From positions 1-64,000 of the forward strand of contig JAEOSZ010000055.1 in the NCBI GenBank assembly GCA_016840095.1: 64,000 bases of DNA. Direction: 5' to 3'. The DNA comes from Candidatus Heimdallarchaeota archaeon (GTDB lineage: Archaea > Asgardarchaeota > Heimdallarchaeia > Heimdallarchaeales > Heimdallarchaeaceae). The notes beneath the pieces were generated by a model, which saw only the letters and a program-made list of their open reading frames with translations, searched no databases and had not been told where the DNA came from. The number at the start of each line of letters is the position of its first letter. Position 1 is the stretch's first letter. Below are positions 27,880-38,089 of this stretch, one piece after another. The position numbers were made by a program, and so were the translations under genes.

Positions 27880-28834
27880 CTCGCAACTCCTTTCCTGTAA
27901 GACTTATGAAAACAGTCTCCAAAGATTGCTTTGTCAGCTTTACATCAACTGCAGTAAATCCTTCATCTTCAATTGCGTTCAAGATTTCAGGTATTTTTGC
28001 TATTGCATTTAATGTTTTTACAATTATAAATTGCTCATTCTTTTCCACTACTAAATCCTTTGCTGATTTCTCAACCTTTGTAATCAAATTCTTATCATAT
28101 TCCTTATCAACTTCTATTTCAAGAATGTCTCCTTTACCATGAGTATTCTTGAGATTTTCAGGTGTGTCTACAGCAAGCATCTTGCCTAAGTCAAGAATAC
28201 CTACTCTATCAGAAAGTGCATCAACTATCTCCATTAGATGACTAGTTATAATGATAGTTTTATTGTCTTTAGATGCGAAATCTCTCAAGTAATCGTAGAG
28301 ATAATTCCTAGTTTGTGGATCTAGACCAACAAAGACCTCATCAAGCATTAGAATTTGAGGATCATGAACCATCCCCATTGCAAGATTGAGTCTTCTTTGC
28401 ATACCACCAGAGAGCTTAGATGCCAATTTCTTCTTGTGTTCTACAAGATATAAACCTTCTAAAATATGGTTAATTCTCTCTTTTAGCTCCTTATTAGGAA
28501 TATTATATGTGGTTCCAATAACATTGAGATTTTCATATACAGTTAAATTCTTCCAGAAAGCTGCTTCTTGAGGTACGTAACCTATATGATATTTCCATTT
28601 AGTAGAATTGACACTGAGTTCCTCTCCATCAAACAAAATATGACCTGAAGTTGATTTTAATAATCCTACAATCATTCGAATCAGAGTCGTTTTTCCCGCC
28701 CCATTTGGACCAAGTAGTCCAAAAATCTCTCCTTTATAGATTTCTAGATCTAACGAATCTACAGCTCTGACATTGTTTGAGCTATAGATTTTCGTTATAT
28801 CTTGAATCTGTATAGCTAAATCATTCATAAGCAA
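27872..28834 (-). CDS. ABC transporter ATP-binding protein
   Basis: GLLGPNGAGKTTLIRMI Walker A; LSGGMQRRLNLAMGMVHDPQILMLDEV signature and Walker B. Confidence 0.97.
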   Translation of the reverse strand: MLMNDLAIQIQDITKIYSSNNVRAVDSLDLEIYKGEIFGLLGPNGAGKTTLIRMIVGLLKSTSGHILFDGEELSVNSTKWKYHIGYVPQEAAFWKNLTVYENLNVIGTTYNIPNKELKERINHILEGLYLVEHKKKLASKLSGGMQRRLNLAMGMVHDPQILMLDEVFVGLDPQTRNYLYDYLRDFASKDNKTIIITSHLMEIVDALSDRVGILDLGKMLAVDTPENLKNTHGKGDILEIEVDKEYDKNLITKVEKSAKDLVVEKNEQFIIVKTLNAIAKIPEILNAIEDEGFTAVDVKLTKQSLETVFISLTGKELRGD

Positions 28835-28904
28835 ATGTTTGAATAGTGTTCTTTAATCTTTCTTGAAAAATTTATAAAGGCTTAATTGTTCTCAAACAAC
28901 ATAT

Positions 28905-30113
28905 GTGACATTTATGTCAGAGATGAAAGGAGCCAAAAACCACTTTGAAAGACGTTATGATTTAGATTGGCTGAGAATTTGCTCAATCTTTCTTGTTTTT
29001 ATCTATCACTCTACTCTGTTTTTTAGCAACACATGGTATATGACTAATGCTGAGACAAGTCGTTATTTATCAGGCGTTATGTCATTTGGAACTGCGTTTG
29101 TTTTACCTTTATTTTTTGTAATATCAGGTATGTCGACTTTCTATGCATTGAATTTCGTTTCCCCAGGAAAATTCACAGCTTTGAGAGCAATTAGACTACT
29201 AGTTCCATTTGTTATAGGTATTTTCACCCACATTCCTTTACAAATATATCTTGCCTCTAGTCTTACTGAATCTATTTCTACTAGTTTCTTTCAATTTTAT
29301 AGAGGTCAGTTGTTTGACGGAATATACGAATTTGGAACTGGCTACTTCCCAGTATTTGGTACTCACTTGTGGTTCTTAATCATCCTATTTCTTTGCTCAT
29401 TACTTCTTATCATTCCTTTTGTTCTATTAAGAAAAGAGGAAGCTCAGAAAGGCTTACAAAAAACAACTTCTTTCCTAAGAAAACCAGGAGTGATTTTTAC
29501 TTTAGTTATTCCAGTCATTCTGTTTGAATATCTGAATCTAGCAATCGGAAGTATTATTCCTAGAGTGGGTGGTTATACTATGTATACCTTCATCCTCTTC
29601 TACCTCTTTGGTTACATCATCGCGACTGATAATAAATTCAAGGAATCTATTGAAAAACAGATTATACCTGCTTTAATCTTAGTTATTACTACAGCAGCAG
29701 TCTTAGCTCCAATTCTATTTCTGAATTATGATATCTATGAAATGGCAGGTTATCATCCTTTGAAGAATGTATATTTTATTTTGAACCCTCTTTTTGGTTG
29801 GAGCGTAGTAATTTTACTATTAGGATTAGGTAGCAAGTACTTCAACAAAGACAATAAGGCTAGAAAATTCTTGAACGAACTAGTTTTACCATTTTATATT
29901 TTGCACCAAACTGTTTTACTAATTGTTGGATACTATGTTATTCCTTTATCTTTATCCACAGGTATAAAATATCTCATAATCCTCTCTGGATCCTCTGCTA
30001 TAATTGTTACATTGTTGATGATTATTAAGTACATTAACCTTTTGAGATTCTTGTTTGGAATGCGCTGGAAAAAGGGATTGTGGTCTAGAAATAAGAGCGA
30101 GAAGGTTGCTTAA
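28905..30113 (+). CDS. Acyltransferase family 3 (PF01757-like) membrane protein, copy 1 of 3
   Basis: RRYDLDWLRICSIFLVFIYHSTLFF; NKARKFLNELVLPFYILHQT; likely start 28914. Confidence 0.85.
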   Translation: MTFMSEMKGAKNHFERRYDLDWLRICSIFLVFIYHSTLFFSNTWYMTNAETSRYLSGVMSFGTAFVLPLFFVISGMSTFYALNFVSPGKFTALRAIRLLVPFVIGIFTHIPLQIYLASSLTESISTSFFQFYRGQLFDGIYEFGTGYFPVFGTHLWFLIILFLCSLLLIIPFVLLRKEEAQKGLQKTTSFLRKPGVIFTLVIPVILFEYLNLAIGSIIPRVGGYTMYTFILFYLFGYIIATDNKFKESIEKQIIPALILVITTAAVLAPILFLNYDIYEMAGYHPLKNVYFILNPLFGWSVVILLLGLGSKYFNKDNKARKFLNELVLPFYILHQTVLLIVGYYVIPLSLSTGIKYLIILSGSSAIIVTLLMIIKYINLLRFLFGMRWKKGLWSRNKSEKVA

Positions 30114-30180
30114 ACATTGGTTTCCTTACTCTATGTTTTGTGCCCAAAATACTTAAATTCATTGAACTCTGCTTACACAA

Positions 30181-31380
30181 ATGGTAGATGTATCTACTTC
30201 ACAAGAAGTAAACCGTTCTTTTGATAGAAGATATGACATTGATTGGTTAAGAATTATTGCAATATTACTCGTATTTCTTTTTCATTGTATAAGACCTTTT
30301 GATCTCATGGATTGGCATATCAATAACTTAGTTCAGAGTGAAGGAATGACAATAATCATGTATTTTCTTGGAGGAGCTGGAATGCCAATATTTTTCATTA
30401 TTGCTGGTATGGCTACTTTCTATGCTTTAAGAAAAGTCAAAGGTGGGCAATTTGCCTTATTTAGAATAATTAGATTACTTGTTCCATTCGCTATTGGTTT
30501 ATTTACACATATACCTCTTCAAGTTTATTTAGAGAGAGTTAATCATGGGGATTTTATTGGTTCTTTCTCCCAATTCTATCCAACTTATTACAATGGAACA
30601 TATGCATACGGTGGGAATTTTGATTTTTTTGGATTACATTTGTGGTTTTTAGCACTACTTCTTGTTCTCTCATTAGTCACCTTACCTTTGGCTGTATATT
30701 ATAGTAAAGATAAAAATCTAGATAAACTCGATAAATTCACAAATTTCTTAACTAAACCAGGAATGCTATTTCTTTTTCCAATACCAATCATCTTAATAGA
30801 AGTAGGAAATTTCTTAACAGGTTCTTATATCTATAATCTAGGCGGTTGGAATATCTTTTCACACCTGTTGTTTTTTGTTTATGGTTATATTTTTGCTTCA
30901 AATATTAAGTTTCGAAAAACCATTCAAAAGCATGCTATTCCAGTTCTTATAGTAGTAGTTGGATGCACAGTCCCTTTGATTTTACAGGATAGCTTCAATC
31001 TTAGTCCAACTATGGCTCAAGTAGTTTTCTGGATACTTGGAACAATTTATAGCTGGTGTATGTTATTACTGCTCTTAGCTTTTGGTAGTAAATTTCTAGA
31101 CCGCAATAATAAAGCTAGAAAGTTCCTAAATGAACTCGTCTTGCCTTTTTATGTTATGCATCAAACTATAATTGTAGTAGCGGCATTCTTCATTGTTCAA
31201 TTAAATATACACTTCCTTGCTAAATTCGTTATTCTTTTATTAACAGCATTTGTAGCATGTGTTGTTCTTTTAATTCCTATCAAATACATCAATCCACTGA
31301 GATTTATCTTTGGGATGAGGTGGAAAAAAGGAATACTGAGGTTTAACAAGAAAGAAAAAGGAAATAATCAAAATGTCTGA
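30181..31380 (+). CDS. Acyltransferase family 3 membrane protein, copy 2 of 3
   Basis: RRYDIDWLRIIAILLVFLFHCIRPF; NKARKFLNELVLPFYVMHQT. Confidence 0.85.
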   Translation: MVDVSTSQEVNRSFDRRYDIDWLRIIAILLVFLFHCIRPFDLMDWHINNLVQSEGMTIIMYFLGGAGMPIFFIIAGMATFYALRKVKGGQFALFRIIRLLVPFAIGLFTHIPLQVYLERVNHGDFIGSFSQFYPTYYNGTYAYGGNFDFFGLHLWFLALLLVLSLVTLPLAVYYSKDKNLDKLDKFTNFLTKPGMLFLFPIPIILIEVGNFLTGSYIYNLGGWNIFSHLLFFVYGYIFASNIKFRKTIQKHAIPVLIVVVGCTVPLILQDSFNLSPTMAQVVFWILGTIYSWCMLLLLLAFGSKFLDRNNKARKFLNELVLPFYVMHQTIIVVAAFFIVQLNIHFLAKFVILLLTAFVACVVLLIPIKYINPLRFIFGMRWKKGILRFNKKEKGNNQNV

Positions 31381-32647
31381 TAATCCTACTTCAAAGAGAA
31401 GTTCAACCTTTACTGAGTTAGAAAGACGTTATGATTTAGATTGGTTCAGAGTTATTACAATCTTTCTGGTTTTTATTTATCATTGTACAAAATTCTTTGA
31501 TGCTGATCCAATTAATATTAAGAATGATCCTCTTAACTTTGTAGAACCTTTTTCAATACCAATTGCAAATCATAAATTATCTGCAAATACTTCATTTCTA
31601 ACAGCTATAGGCCTTCCTCTCTTTTTTATCATCGCAGGGATGAGTATGTTTTATGCACTAGGGTATATGGAAAAAAGAGAAATCAAACTGAGAAAATATG
31701 TTCTTTTAAGATTCGTGAGATTAATCATTCCATACTTAATTGGAATGTTTACCTATGTATCAGTTCTTGTGTATTTAGAATGGACTAATAAAGAACTAAT
31801 TTCCTTATCCTTTGCTCAATTCTATCCTCGTTACTTCGATGGAATCTATGGTTTTGATGGAGGAGCTTTCTCAGTTTTTGGACATCACCTTTGGTTCTTA
31901 GTGATTTTATTCATTTTCAGTTTAATAACAGTCAATTTATTTTCACATTTAAGAAAAGATAAATACAGAACAGGATTTGCTAAATTTGCTTCGTTCTTCA
32001 CAAAACCAGGAACAATATACCTATTCATAATACCAGTTTATTTAATGGAAATAGTACATAGTCTTTTTCTTTATGAAATCCCAAGATTTGGAGGTTGGGA
32101 TTTCTTTACATACATTTTCTATTTGTTCTTCGGATATATCCTTGCATATGATCAACAATTTAGAAAAGCAGTAAAAAAGAATCGAATAATTGCTTTATCT
32201 GCGGGAGTACTCTCAACAATAGCTCTTATTCTAATGAACCATTACTATTTTGATGAAATCTGGTTAACTTTAGGACTTACAACTGTTAAGATTCCATTCC
32301 TTTTAGCAAGAGTGATTTTTGCTTGGAGTTGGTTAATAGTTATTCTTTATCTAGGTAATAAATATCTGAACAAGGAGAGTAAAGCTGTGAAAAAACTGAA
32401 CGAACTAGTTTTACCTTTCTACATTATTCACTTTGTTGTTCTAGGAATAGTTGGATTCTATGTTGTTCAATTTGAATTTCTAGTTATCAGTGAGTTACTT
32501 ATTATCTTCATAATTTCTCTTGCTGCAATTGTAATTCTGCTTCTCATAATTAGAGAGTTTAACCTTTTTAGATTCATTTTTGGTATGAGTGTTACGAAGA
32601 AAAAAAGTATTTCAAGATTTTTCAAGAAGAATAAGGGAGAAAATTAA
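31373..32647 (+). CDS. Acyltransferase family 3 membrane protein, copy 3 of 3
   Basis: RRYDLDWFRVITIFLVFIYHCTKFF; KKLNELVLPFYIIHFV; overlaps copy 2 by 8 nt. Confidence 0.85.
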   Translation: MSDNPTSKRSSTFTELERRYDLDWFRVITIFLVFIYHCTKFFDADPINIKNDPLNFVEPFSIPIANHKLSANTSFLTAIGLPLFFIIAGMSMFYALGYMEKREIKLRKYVLLRFVRLIIPYLIGMFTYVSVLVYLEWTNKELISLSFAQFYPRYFDGIYGFDGGAFSVFGHHLWFLVILFIFSLITVNLFSHLRKDKYRTGFAKFASFFTKPGTIYLFIIPVYLMEIVHSLFLYEIPRFGGWDFFTYIFYLFFGYILAYDQQFRKAVKKNRIIALSAGVLSTIALILMNHYYFDEIWLTLGLTTVKIPFLLARVIFAWSWLIVILYLGNKYLNKESKAVKKLNELVLPFYIIHFVVLGIVGFYVVQFEFLVISELLIIFIISLAAIVILLLIIREFNLFRFIFGMSVTKKKSISRFFKKNKGEN

Positions 32648-32703
32648 TAAATTCTGCAAAAATCTACAAGAAAAAGGGTATTATTAGAGTGTTATAATAC
32701 TAA

Positions 32704-33906
32704 TTGACTCCTAAAAACTGGGAAATTCTTTTAAGACAGTTTAAGCAATGTTTTTTGTTGAAACAACGAACTAAGTTAATTAGACTTATATTCTTCACTC
32801 TAATTATCTCATCAATTTGTCTGTGCAATTCTAGTGGAGATTACAGTGTTATTAAATCTAGTAAAAACTTAGTTAATACAGATAGACCATTTCTTTCTCT
32901 TGGTGATTTTACCGTAACTAATCATGAAACACTGATTGATATTGAATCTATTGATAACATAACAATTGATGAAACAATTACCTTGCGTAACAATCAAAAT
33001 GATACTGATTCACTAAATATAACATTTAGTCAACCTAATCCTCAGAACTTAACATATGAAAGTCTTATTATTTCCAATTATGTTGAAGGGTATCAACTTC
33101 CTTTTGTGTTTGTTAATGATACGAATTTGATAAGTATTGATTTATTATCTCAATTGAATACAAGTGAAGAAATTACTATCCTACTGAGTTATAATTTGCC
33201 TATAGAACTTCCTGAAGTTTCTGGAAAACCATCTTATTTTATCTTCCAATTCAAGCAGAATTTCAGCTATTATACTGAGTATCATTCCACTTTCCTAAGA
33301 TTACCAATTGGATGTTTTATACATGAGGACATACTCATTCCTGTAACGCCAGAGGATTATGACCATGAGGTATCTGGGAAGCGTTTGCATCTTTACTGGG
33401 AACGTGAGAATCTACTGGCACAAACTACCTTAGAATTCATCATCTTTTTTGATGAACCTTTTTATCCTTCTAATTACATCTGGGCATATTTTGTTGGACC
33501 AATACTTGGTATGCTTCTAGGTGGATGTATTGTTTATTTCTGGATGAAAAGAGGTACACAGATTCTGGAGGAAGAAATAGAAAAAATATACCTTACAAAG
33601 AATCAAGAATTATTATTAAGATTGATAGATGAAAGCAAAGGTAAAATTACTCAACAACAATTAATTGCCATAACTGATTTTACAAAATCTAAAGTTTCAA
33701 GGAATCTTACACCTTTAGAGGAGAATGGTTTAATCGCAAAAGAGAAATGGGGAAGAGAATTCAAAGTGAGTTTAACCAAAAAAGGTCAGAAAGTAGCAGA
33801 AAAATTAGTTGCTGAAAAGTTGCAATTTTCTGAAAAATTTTCTCAACCCGATTTCTCAAAAGAGTCAAAAAACAATATGGAGATGAAGAAAAGTGAAGAT
33901 AAATAG
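32704..33906 (+). CDS. Membrane-anchored one-component regulator: extracellular domain, TM, cytoplasmic winged HTH
   Basis: N-terminal TM, extracellular beta-rich region, TM AYFVGPILGMLLGGCIVYFWM, then LTKNQELLLRLIDESKGKITQQQLIAITDFTKSKVSRNLTPLEENGLIAKEKWGREFKVSLTKKGQ; TTG start uncertain. Confidence 0.75.
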   Translation: MTPKNWEILLRQFKQCFLLKQRTKLIRLIFFTLIISSICLCNSSGDYSVIKSSKNLVNTDRPFLSLGDFTVTNHETLIDIESIDNITIDETITLRNNQNDTDSLNITFSQPNPQNLTYESLIISNYVEGYQLPFVFVNDTNLISIDLLSQLNTSEEITILLSYNLPIELPEVSGKPSYFIFQFKQNFSYYTEYHSTFLRLPIGCFIHEDILIPVTPEDYDHEVSGKRLHLYWERENLLAQTTLEFIIFFDEPFYPSNYIWAYFVGPILGMLLGGCIVYFWMKRGTQILEEEIEKIYLTKNQELLLRLIDESKGKITQQQLIAITDFTKSKVSRNLTPLEENGLIAKEKWGREFKVSLTKKGQKVAEKLVAEKLQFSEKFSQPDFSKESKNNMEMKKSEDK

Positions 33907-35518
33907 GAAAACAGTACTTACTATTAGTGTAGTGATTCTTATATTCCTATCTACATTTATTCCTATTTATATTGTTTTCAAACCCAAAGATCAACGAATC
34001 AAGCATGAGCCAATAATAATTTGGAAAGATGACGATTTCAAGAATTTTGAATTCTCAGGGGATGGAAGCCAAGAGAATCCATATCTTATAGAAAATCTTG
34101 AGATTATTACTGATTTCAAGTATAGTATCTATATCAGAAACACATTCAAACATTTTGTCATTAAGAATTGTTATCTAGCCTCAAATGAATATGGTATCTA
34201 TATAGATAACATAGCTGATGGAACAGCTGTAATTACAGAAAATATCTGTGAAAACAATGAAGTTGGAATATGGATATCAAATTCAGAGAATTTAATTGTT
34301 TTCAATAACAGCTGCTCTAATAATGGTGAAACCTCAGGAGGAGGAATAATTGTAACAGATTCTTCTTTCTGTAACATATCGAATAATTATTGTTATAAAA
34401 ATAATTTCTATGGCATTAAAGTAGAAAACACAGAAGCTTGCAATATAATCAATAATACTTGTATTAAAAACGAAAATCAGATTCAAGGTGCTGGAATTTA
34501 TGTTTTTCAATCTTCCCTAACGCTGATAGAGAATAATAATTGTAGTTCAAACAGAAGAAATGGAATTCAAGTAACTGCATCAAGTTCAACCAATATCTCA
34601 AGCAATCTTTGCGAAGATAATTATCACATTGGAATTTTAGCAACAGGTTGTCCTAATTCAATCATTTCAAATAATTTTTGCTTAAGAAATAGGAATTGGT
34701 ATAAGAGAGAGAGTCATGGGATTGTACTTCAATATTCTTCACACTGTAATATAACGAACAATTTAGTTGACTCCAATATAGGTAATGGAATCTTTCTAGA
34801 AAGTGATTCTAATAGCTTTATCTCAGATAATTTAATCTATAATCACACTGGATATTACGAAGCTCTCTATTCTCCAAATAGTCTTTTCTTTGGTTACTCA
34901 ATATATTGTTACAGCTCGGAAAATATCTCTGTTCTTCGAAATGAAGGTATAAGTAATTATGGAGGGTGTTGGATTGAAAGTTCCCATAATATGAATATTT
35001 CCTCAAACCTGTTTTCATATAGCTCAAGTTATGCAATAGAAATTCATGAAGGTTCAAATTGTACAATCAAGAAGAATGTTTTGAGTGAAAACGATATAGG
35101 TATTGGTTTTAGTAATACTGAGTTGTCTATTTTATCAAATAATTTGGTCCAAAACTCTGATGGATATGGTCTCATATTAAATGGATCATCAATCAATAAT
35201 TCTATTCATCATAATAGCTTCATTGGAAATAATCTTGCAGGAACTAGTCAAGGTTATGACGAAGGAAATGATAATTTATGGTATGACAATGTAACTAAAG
35301 AGGGGAATTTCTGGAGTGATAGAATCAGTGGGAATTATTCTATTGATGGACCTTCCAGTTCTGAGGATTTATACTGTCTAGAAGAAGATCCTTTCAACTA
35401 TTTACTAAATACATCTATTAACAGAAGTATTGCATTTACACAATCTTCAATCTTTAATGATCTTACTAATACAATCAAACTAAAAGCTGTTAGATGGATA
35501 AAAAAAGAAGAATTATAG
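33893..35518 (+). CDS. Parallel beta-helix (NosD-like) surface protein
   Basis: N-terminal TM; GSQENPYLIENLEI; repeated NNxxxxNxxGIxV rungs; EGNFWSDRISGNYSIDGPSSSEDLY; GTG start overlaps the upstream gene by 14 nt. Confidence 0.85.
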   Translation: MKINRKTVLTISVVILIFLSTFIPIYIVFKPKDQRIKHEPIIIWKDDDFKNFEFSGDGSQENPYLIENLEIITDFKYSIYIRNTFKHFVIKNCYLASNEYGIYIDNIADGTAVITENICENNEVGIWISNSENLIVFNNSCSNNGETSGGGIIVTDSSFCNISNNYCYKNNFYGIKVENTEACNIINNTCIKNENQIQGAGIYVFQSSLTLIENNNCSSNRRNGIQVTASSSTNISSNLCEDNYHIGILATGCPNSIISNNFCLRNRNWYKRESHGIVLQYSSHCNITNNLVDSNIGNGIFLESDSNSFISDNLIYNHTGYYEALYSPNSLFFGYSIYCYSSENISVLRNEGISNYGGCWIESSHNMNISSNLFSYSSSYAIEIHEGSNCTIKKNVLSENDIGIGFSNTELSILSNNLVQNSDGYGLILNGSSINNSIHHNSFIGNNLAGTSQGYDEGNDNLWYDNVTKEGNFWSDRISGNYSIDGPSSSEDLYCLEEDPFNYLLNTSINRSIAFTQSSIFNDLTNTIKLKAVRWIKKEEL

Positions 35519-37780
35519 ATTTCTGTCTACAATTCTACGTTTTCTAATTCTTCCAAGAACTAAAGCAATTAGTAACAATGAGCTAAAGATAGCTGTTGAC
35601 TTCTGGAATGAAGTCTTCAGGATAGGATTTTCAGTTCCTACAATGAAAGAATAGTTTTGACTGTTGTAAGTTAAACCATTCGAGTTCTGTAATTGCATGA
35701 AAAATTTGACAGAATCTCCTTCATCAAAGTCCTTTCCTATGTTATATTCATACGTATTTTCTGCTTCATTTGTCATTGTTTCATTTGACCACAGAGCATC
35801 ATTAACTTGGTAATTCAACATTGAGGAAACGATATTTTGATTTTTGTATTCAGCTGTTACAATTATATCCTTACCTAGTTTATCATGATTTTTTGCTGTA
35901 ACTGTAATATCTGGAAAATAATCCTTTTTTGGTAACCAATCATTAGCTAGACATAGATCTCTAGGATACTTTACTACATCATCACAGTAATAGTAGGAAG
36001 TGAAAGGATACATCGTACTATTAGCTAAAAGATTTTCTCCGTAATAAAGATCATCATTTATTTCTACACTATCAATGGCATAGCTGATTGCTTTTCTAAG
36101 AGAACAAGCAAGTGTATAATCTTTCTTTCCTTCTTCTTGATTAAAGACATAGTTTGAAGCTCCTCCAATAAATGGTCTTCTAAGATTAAAACCTACAAAA
36201 TGAATATTGTCTCCTAGTACCTTTACAACATTGTATCGCGGATCTTCCTCCATAACTCTTCTATCTTCAGGGAATTTGTTAAGAACAGCGAAATCCAAAC
36301 TACCGTTTTTAAATAATGCAAATTCGATAGATTCATCTGAAATAGCATGGACATTCAAAGTTTGCACAAAAGGTTCGAGATCTGTTGCTCCGTCAATTGC
36401 CCCAACTCCAAACCAGTATGGACTTCTCTGAAAAACTGTAATGTTCCCAGGATCATGATAGTCAAGCATAAACTTGCCACAACTAAATGCAGAAGTTAGA
36501 TAGATTAACCATTGAGGTGTATCTAACATTTCTGGGTATAATCCAACTGTTTGAACTCCTCCTAGTGTTTCTGAAACCATCGGATTTGTAGAATTCAGAA
36601 AGAATTCAGGCATAATTCTTTCAGTAAGTCTTCTCCAAACCTCGGCATTAGTTTCTAATTCTGGGGTTTCAGGATTATTATCTATATGAATGTGAAAAGC
36701 TAATTCATCACTAGGGTCTACATAAATATCAGAGATAAATTGCATAAAACCAGGAATATAACTTATCAGTGGATTCCCTATTGCTAGTAAAGTAAAGACA
36801 GCATCTTTTGCTGTCACTTTCTGATTAGTACCATTACTAAATTCACCATTCTTTAAACCAAGCATCAATTCTCCTTCAGGAATTGATGATAACGGTGGAG
36901 AAAGATAATCTCTACTAGTACAATCATAGCTTGGATTCCAATAAACATTATCTCGAATAAAAAACTTAAAGTGATTATCATCTATCTTTATCCAATCATT
37001 AATCAATCCTGTTTTAACTTGTATTTGATCAGGACTCCACTGAATCATTGATTCATGTAGTAATTCTAGAATGAACTTGTTGTCACCAGAAAGAAGATGA
37101 TAGTATAAAGGATTCAAAAAATCCCAGTAAGCTGCTATATTGAATTCACTTGTTGATGTTTGACCTTCGTGTAACCCATCAAAACTCATGTAAGGTAGGC
37201 TATCTAGAAATCCCCATCTTTCATTGAATCCCTGAGTATTTGACCATGTTGTCAAATAGGAATAGGCGGCAAACAATGGCACAATTGGAATAATCTTGTC
37301 ATTCATTAACTTCTGCCAATCATAGTAAAGCTGCTGTCTTTCTTCTGGATCCATTATCTTTATTCCTTCTAGAAGCATTTCTTCATTTATATCCCCGTAT
37401 GGAATATCGTTTCTTATTCCAAAGTAATTCGCTAAACCATTTCCTGAGAATACATGATAGAAATCAGGAGTTTCCCCCAATCCAGTTATACTAGCTATAG
37501 CTAAATCAAAATCATGTGTATATCTTATAGTATGATCAAAAACTGACCATTCCTCTATAACTATTGTAACATCTATTCCTATGTCTTCAAGATATTCTGA
37601 TACATAGAGAGCTACATCAGGTCTAATACCTCCTCCATTTGTTTTCAAAACTAGATTTAGCCATATTACACTATCTGCTTTCGCAACATCTTGAGCATTA
37701 ACTGTTGATGAAAAAATAACAACTGATAACAGAAATGAAATGATTATTTGTTTTCTCCTATTTGAAGCCATAATAGTCAA
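35513..37780 (-). CDS. ABC-type family-5 solute-binding protein, circularly permuted, with C-terminal Ig-like segment and TM anchor
   Basis: Paralog of 17851-19821: YLEDIGIDVTIVIEEWSVF...ERQQLYYDWQKLMNDKIIPIVPLF at the N-terminus; SLRKAISYAIDSVEIN near the C-terminus; then beta-rich extension and TM/RKRR. Confidence 0.85.
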   Translation of the reverse strand: MTIMASNRRKQIIISFLLSVVIFSSTVNAQDVAKADSVIWLNLVLKTNGGGIRPDVALYVSEYLEDIGIDVTIVIEEWSVFDHTIRYTHDFDLAIASITGLGETPDFYHVFSGNGLANYFGIRNDIPYGDINEEMLLEGIKIMDPEERQQLYYDWQKLMNDKIIPIVPLFAAYSYLTTWSNTQGFNERWGFLDSLPYMSFDGLHEGQTSTSEFNIAAYWDFLNPLYYHLLSGDNKFILELLHESMIQWSPDQIQVKTGLINDWIKIDDNHFKFFIRDNVYWNPSYDCTSRDYLSPPLSSIPEGELMLGLKNGEFSNGTNQKVTAKDAVFTLLAIGNPLISYIPGFMQFISDIYVDPSDELAFHIHIDNNPETPELETNAEVWRRLTERIMPEFFLNSTNPMVSETLGGVQTVGLYPEMLDTPQWLIYLTSAFSCGKFMLDYHDPGNITVFQRSPYWFGVGAIDGATDLEPFVQTLNVHAISDESIEFALFKNGSLDFAVLNKFPEDRRVMEEDPRYNVVKVLGDNIHFVGFNLRRPFIGGASNYVFNQEEGKKDYTLACSLRKAISYAIDSVEINDDLYYGENLLANSTMYPFTSYYYCDDVVKYPRDLCLANDWLPKKDYFPDITVTAKNHDKLGKDIIVTAEYKNQNIVSSMLNYQVNDALWSNETMTNEAENTYEYNIGKDFDEGDSVKFFMQLQNSNGLTYNSQNYSFIVGTENPILKTSFQKSTAIFSSLLLIALVLGRIRKRRIVDRNL

Positions 37781-38089
37781 CTTAAATCCTACTTGTGTTT
37801 GAAAAATATAAAAATCTTCTGCATACTTAATGAAATTAGATATTTTGGAAAAATATCTTAGAATTTCAGAGAGCAGTTAGGAGTTTTTCAAGCAATTATG
37901 TAATGCATTTAATCTGTTTTCCAGATTTACAGAACATGATAAATTCTAGATAAAAGAGTTTGAAGGCTTTTCAAATTTAAGTTTCACATAGTTGCATTTT
38001 GGTTTTACTATTTAATTTCACGTATATGATTTATGCAATGAATTTCTCCTTCATTCAATGGAATCCTTGTGGTTCCAAAGGTGAAAAAA

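Noticed and set aside
37838-37858. Inverted repeat AGATATTTT-GGA-AAAATATCT upstream of the minus-strand solute-binding gene
   Set aside because: Short AT-only arms in an AT-rich spacer; could be chance, not enough to call a regulator site.
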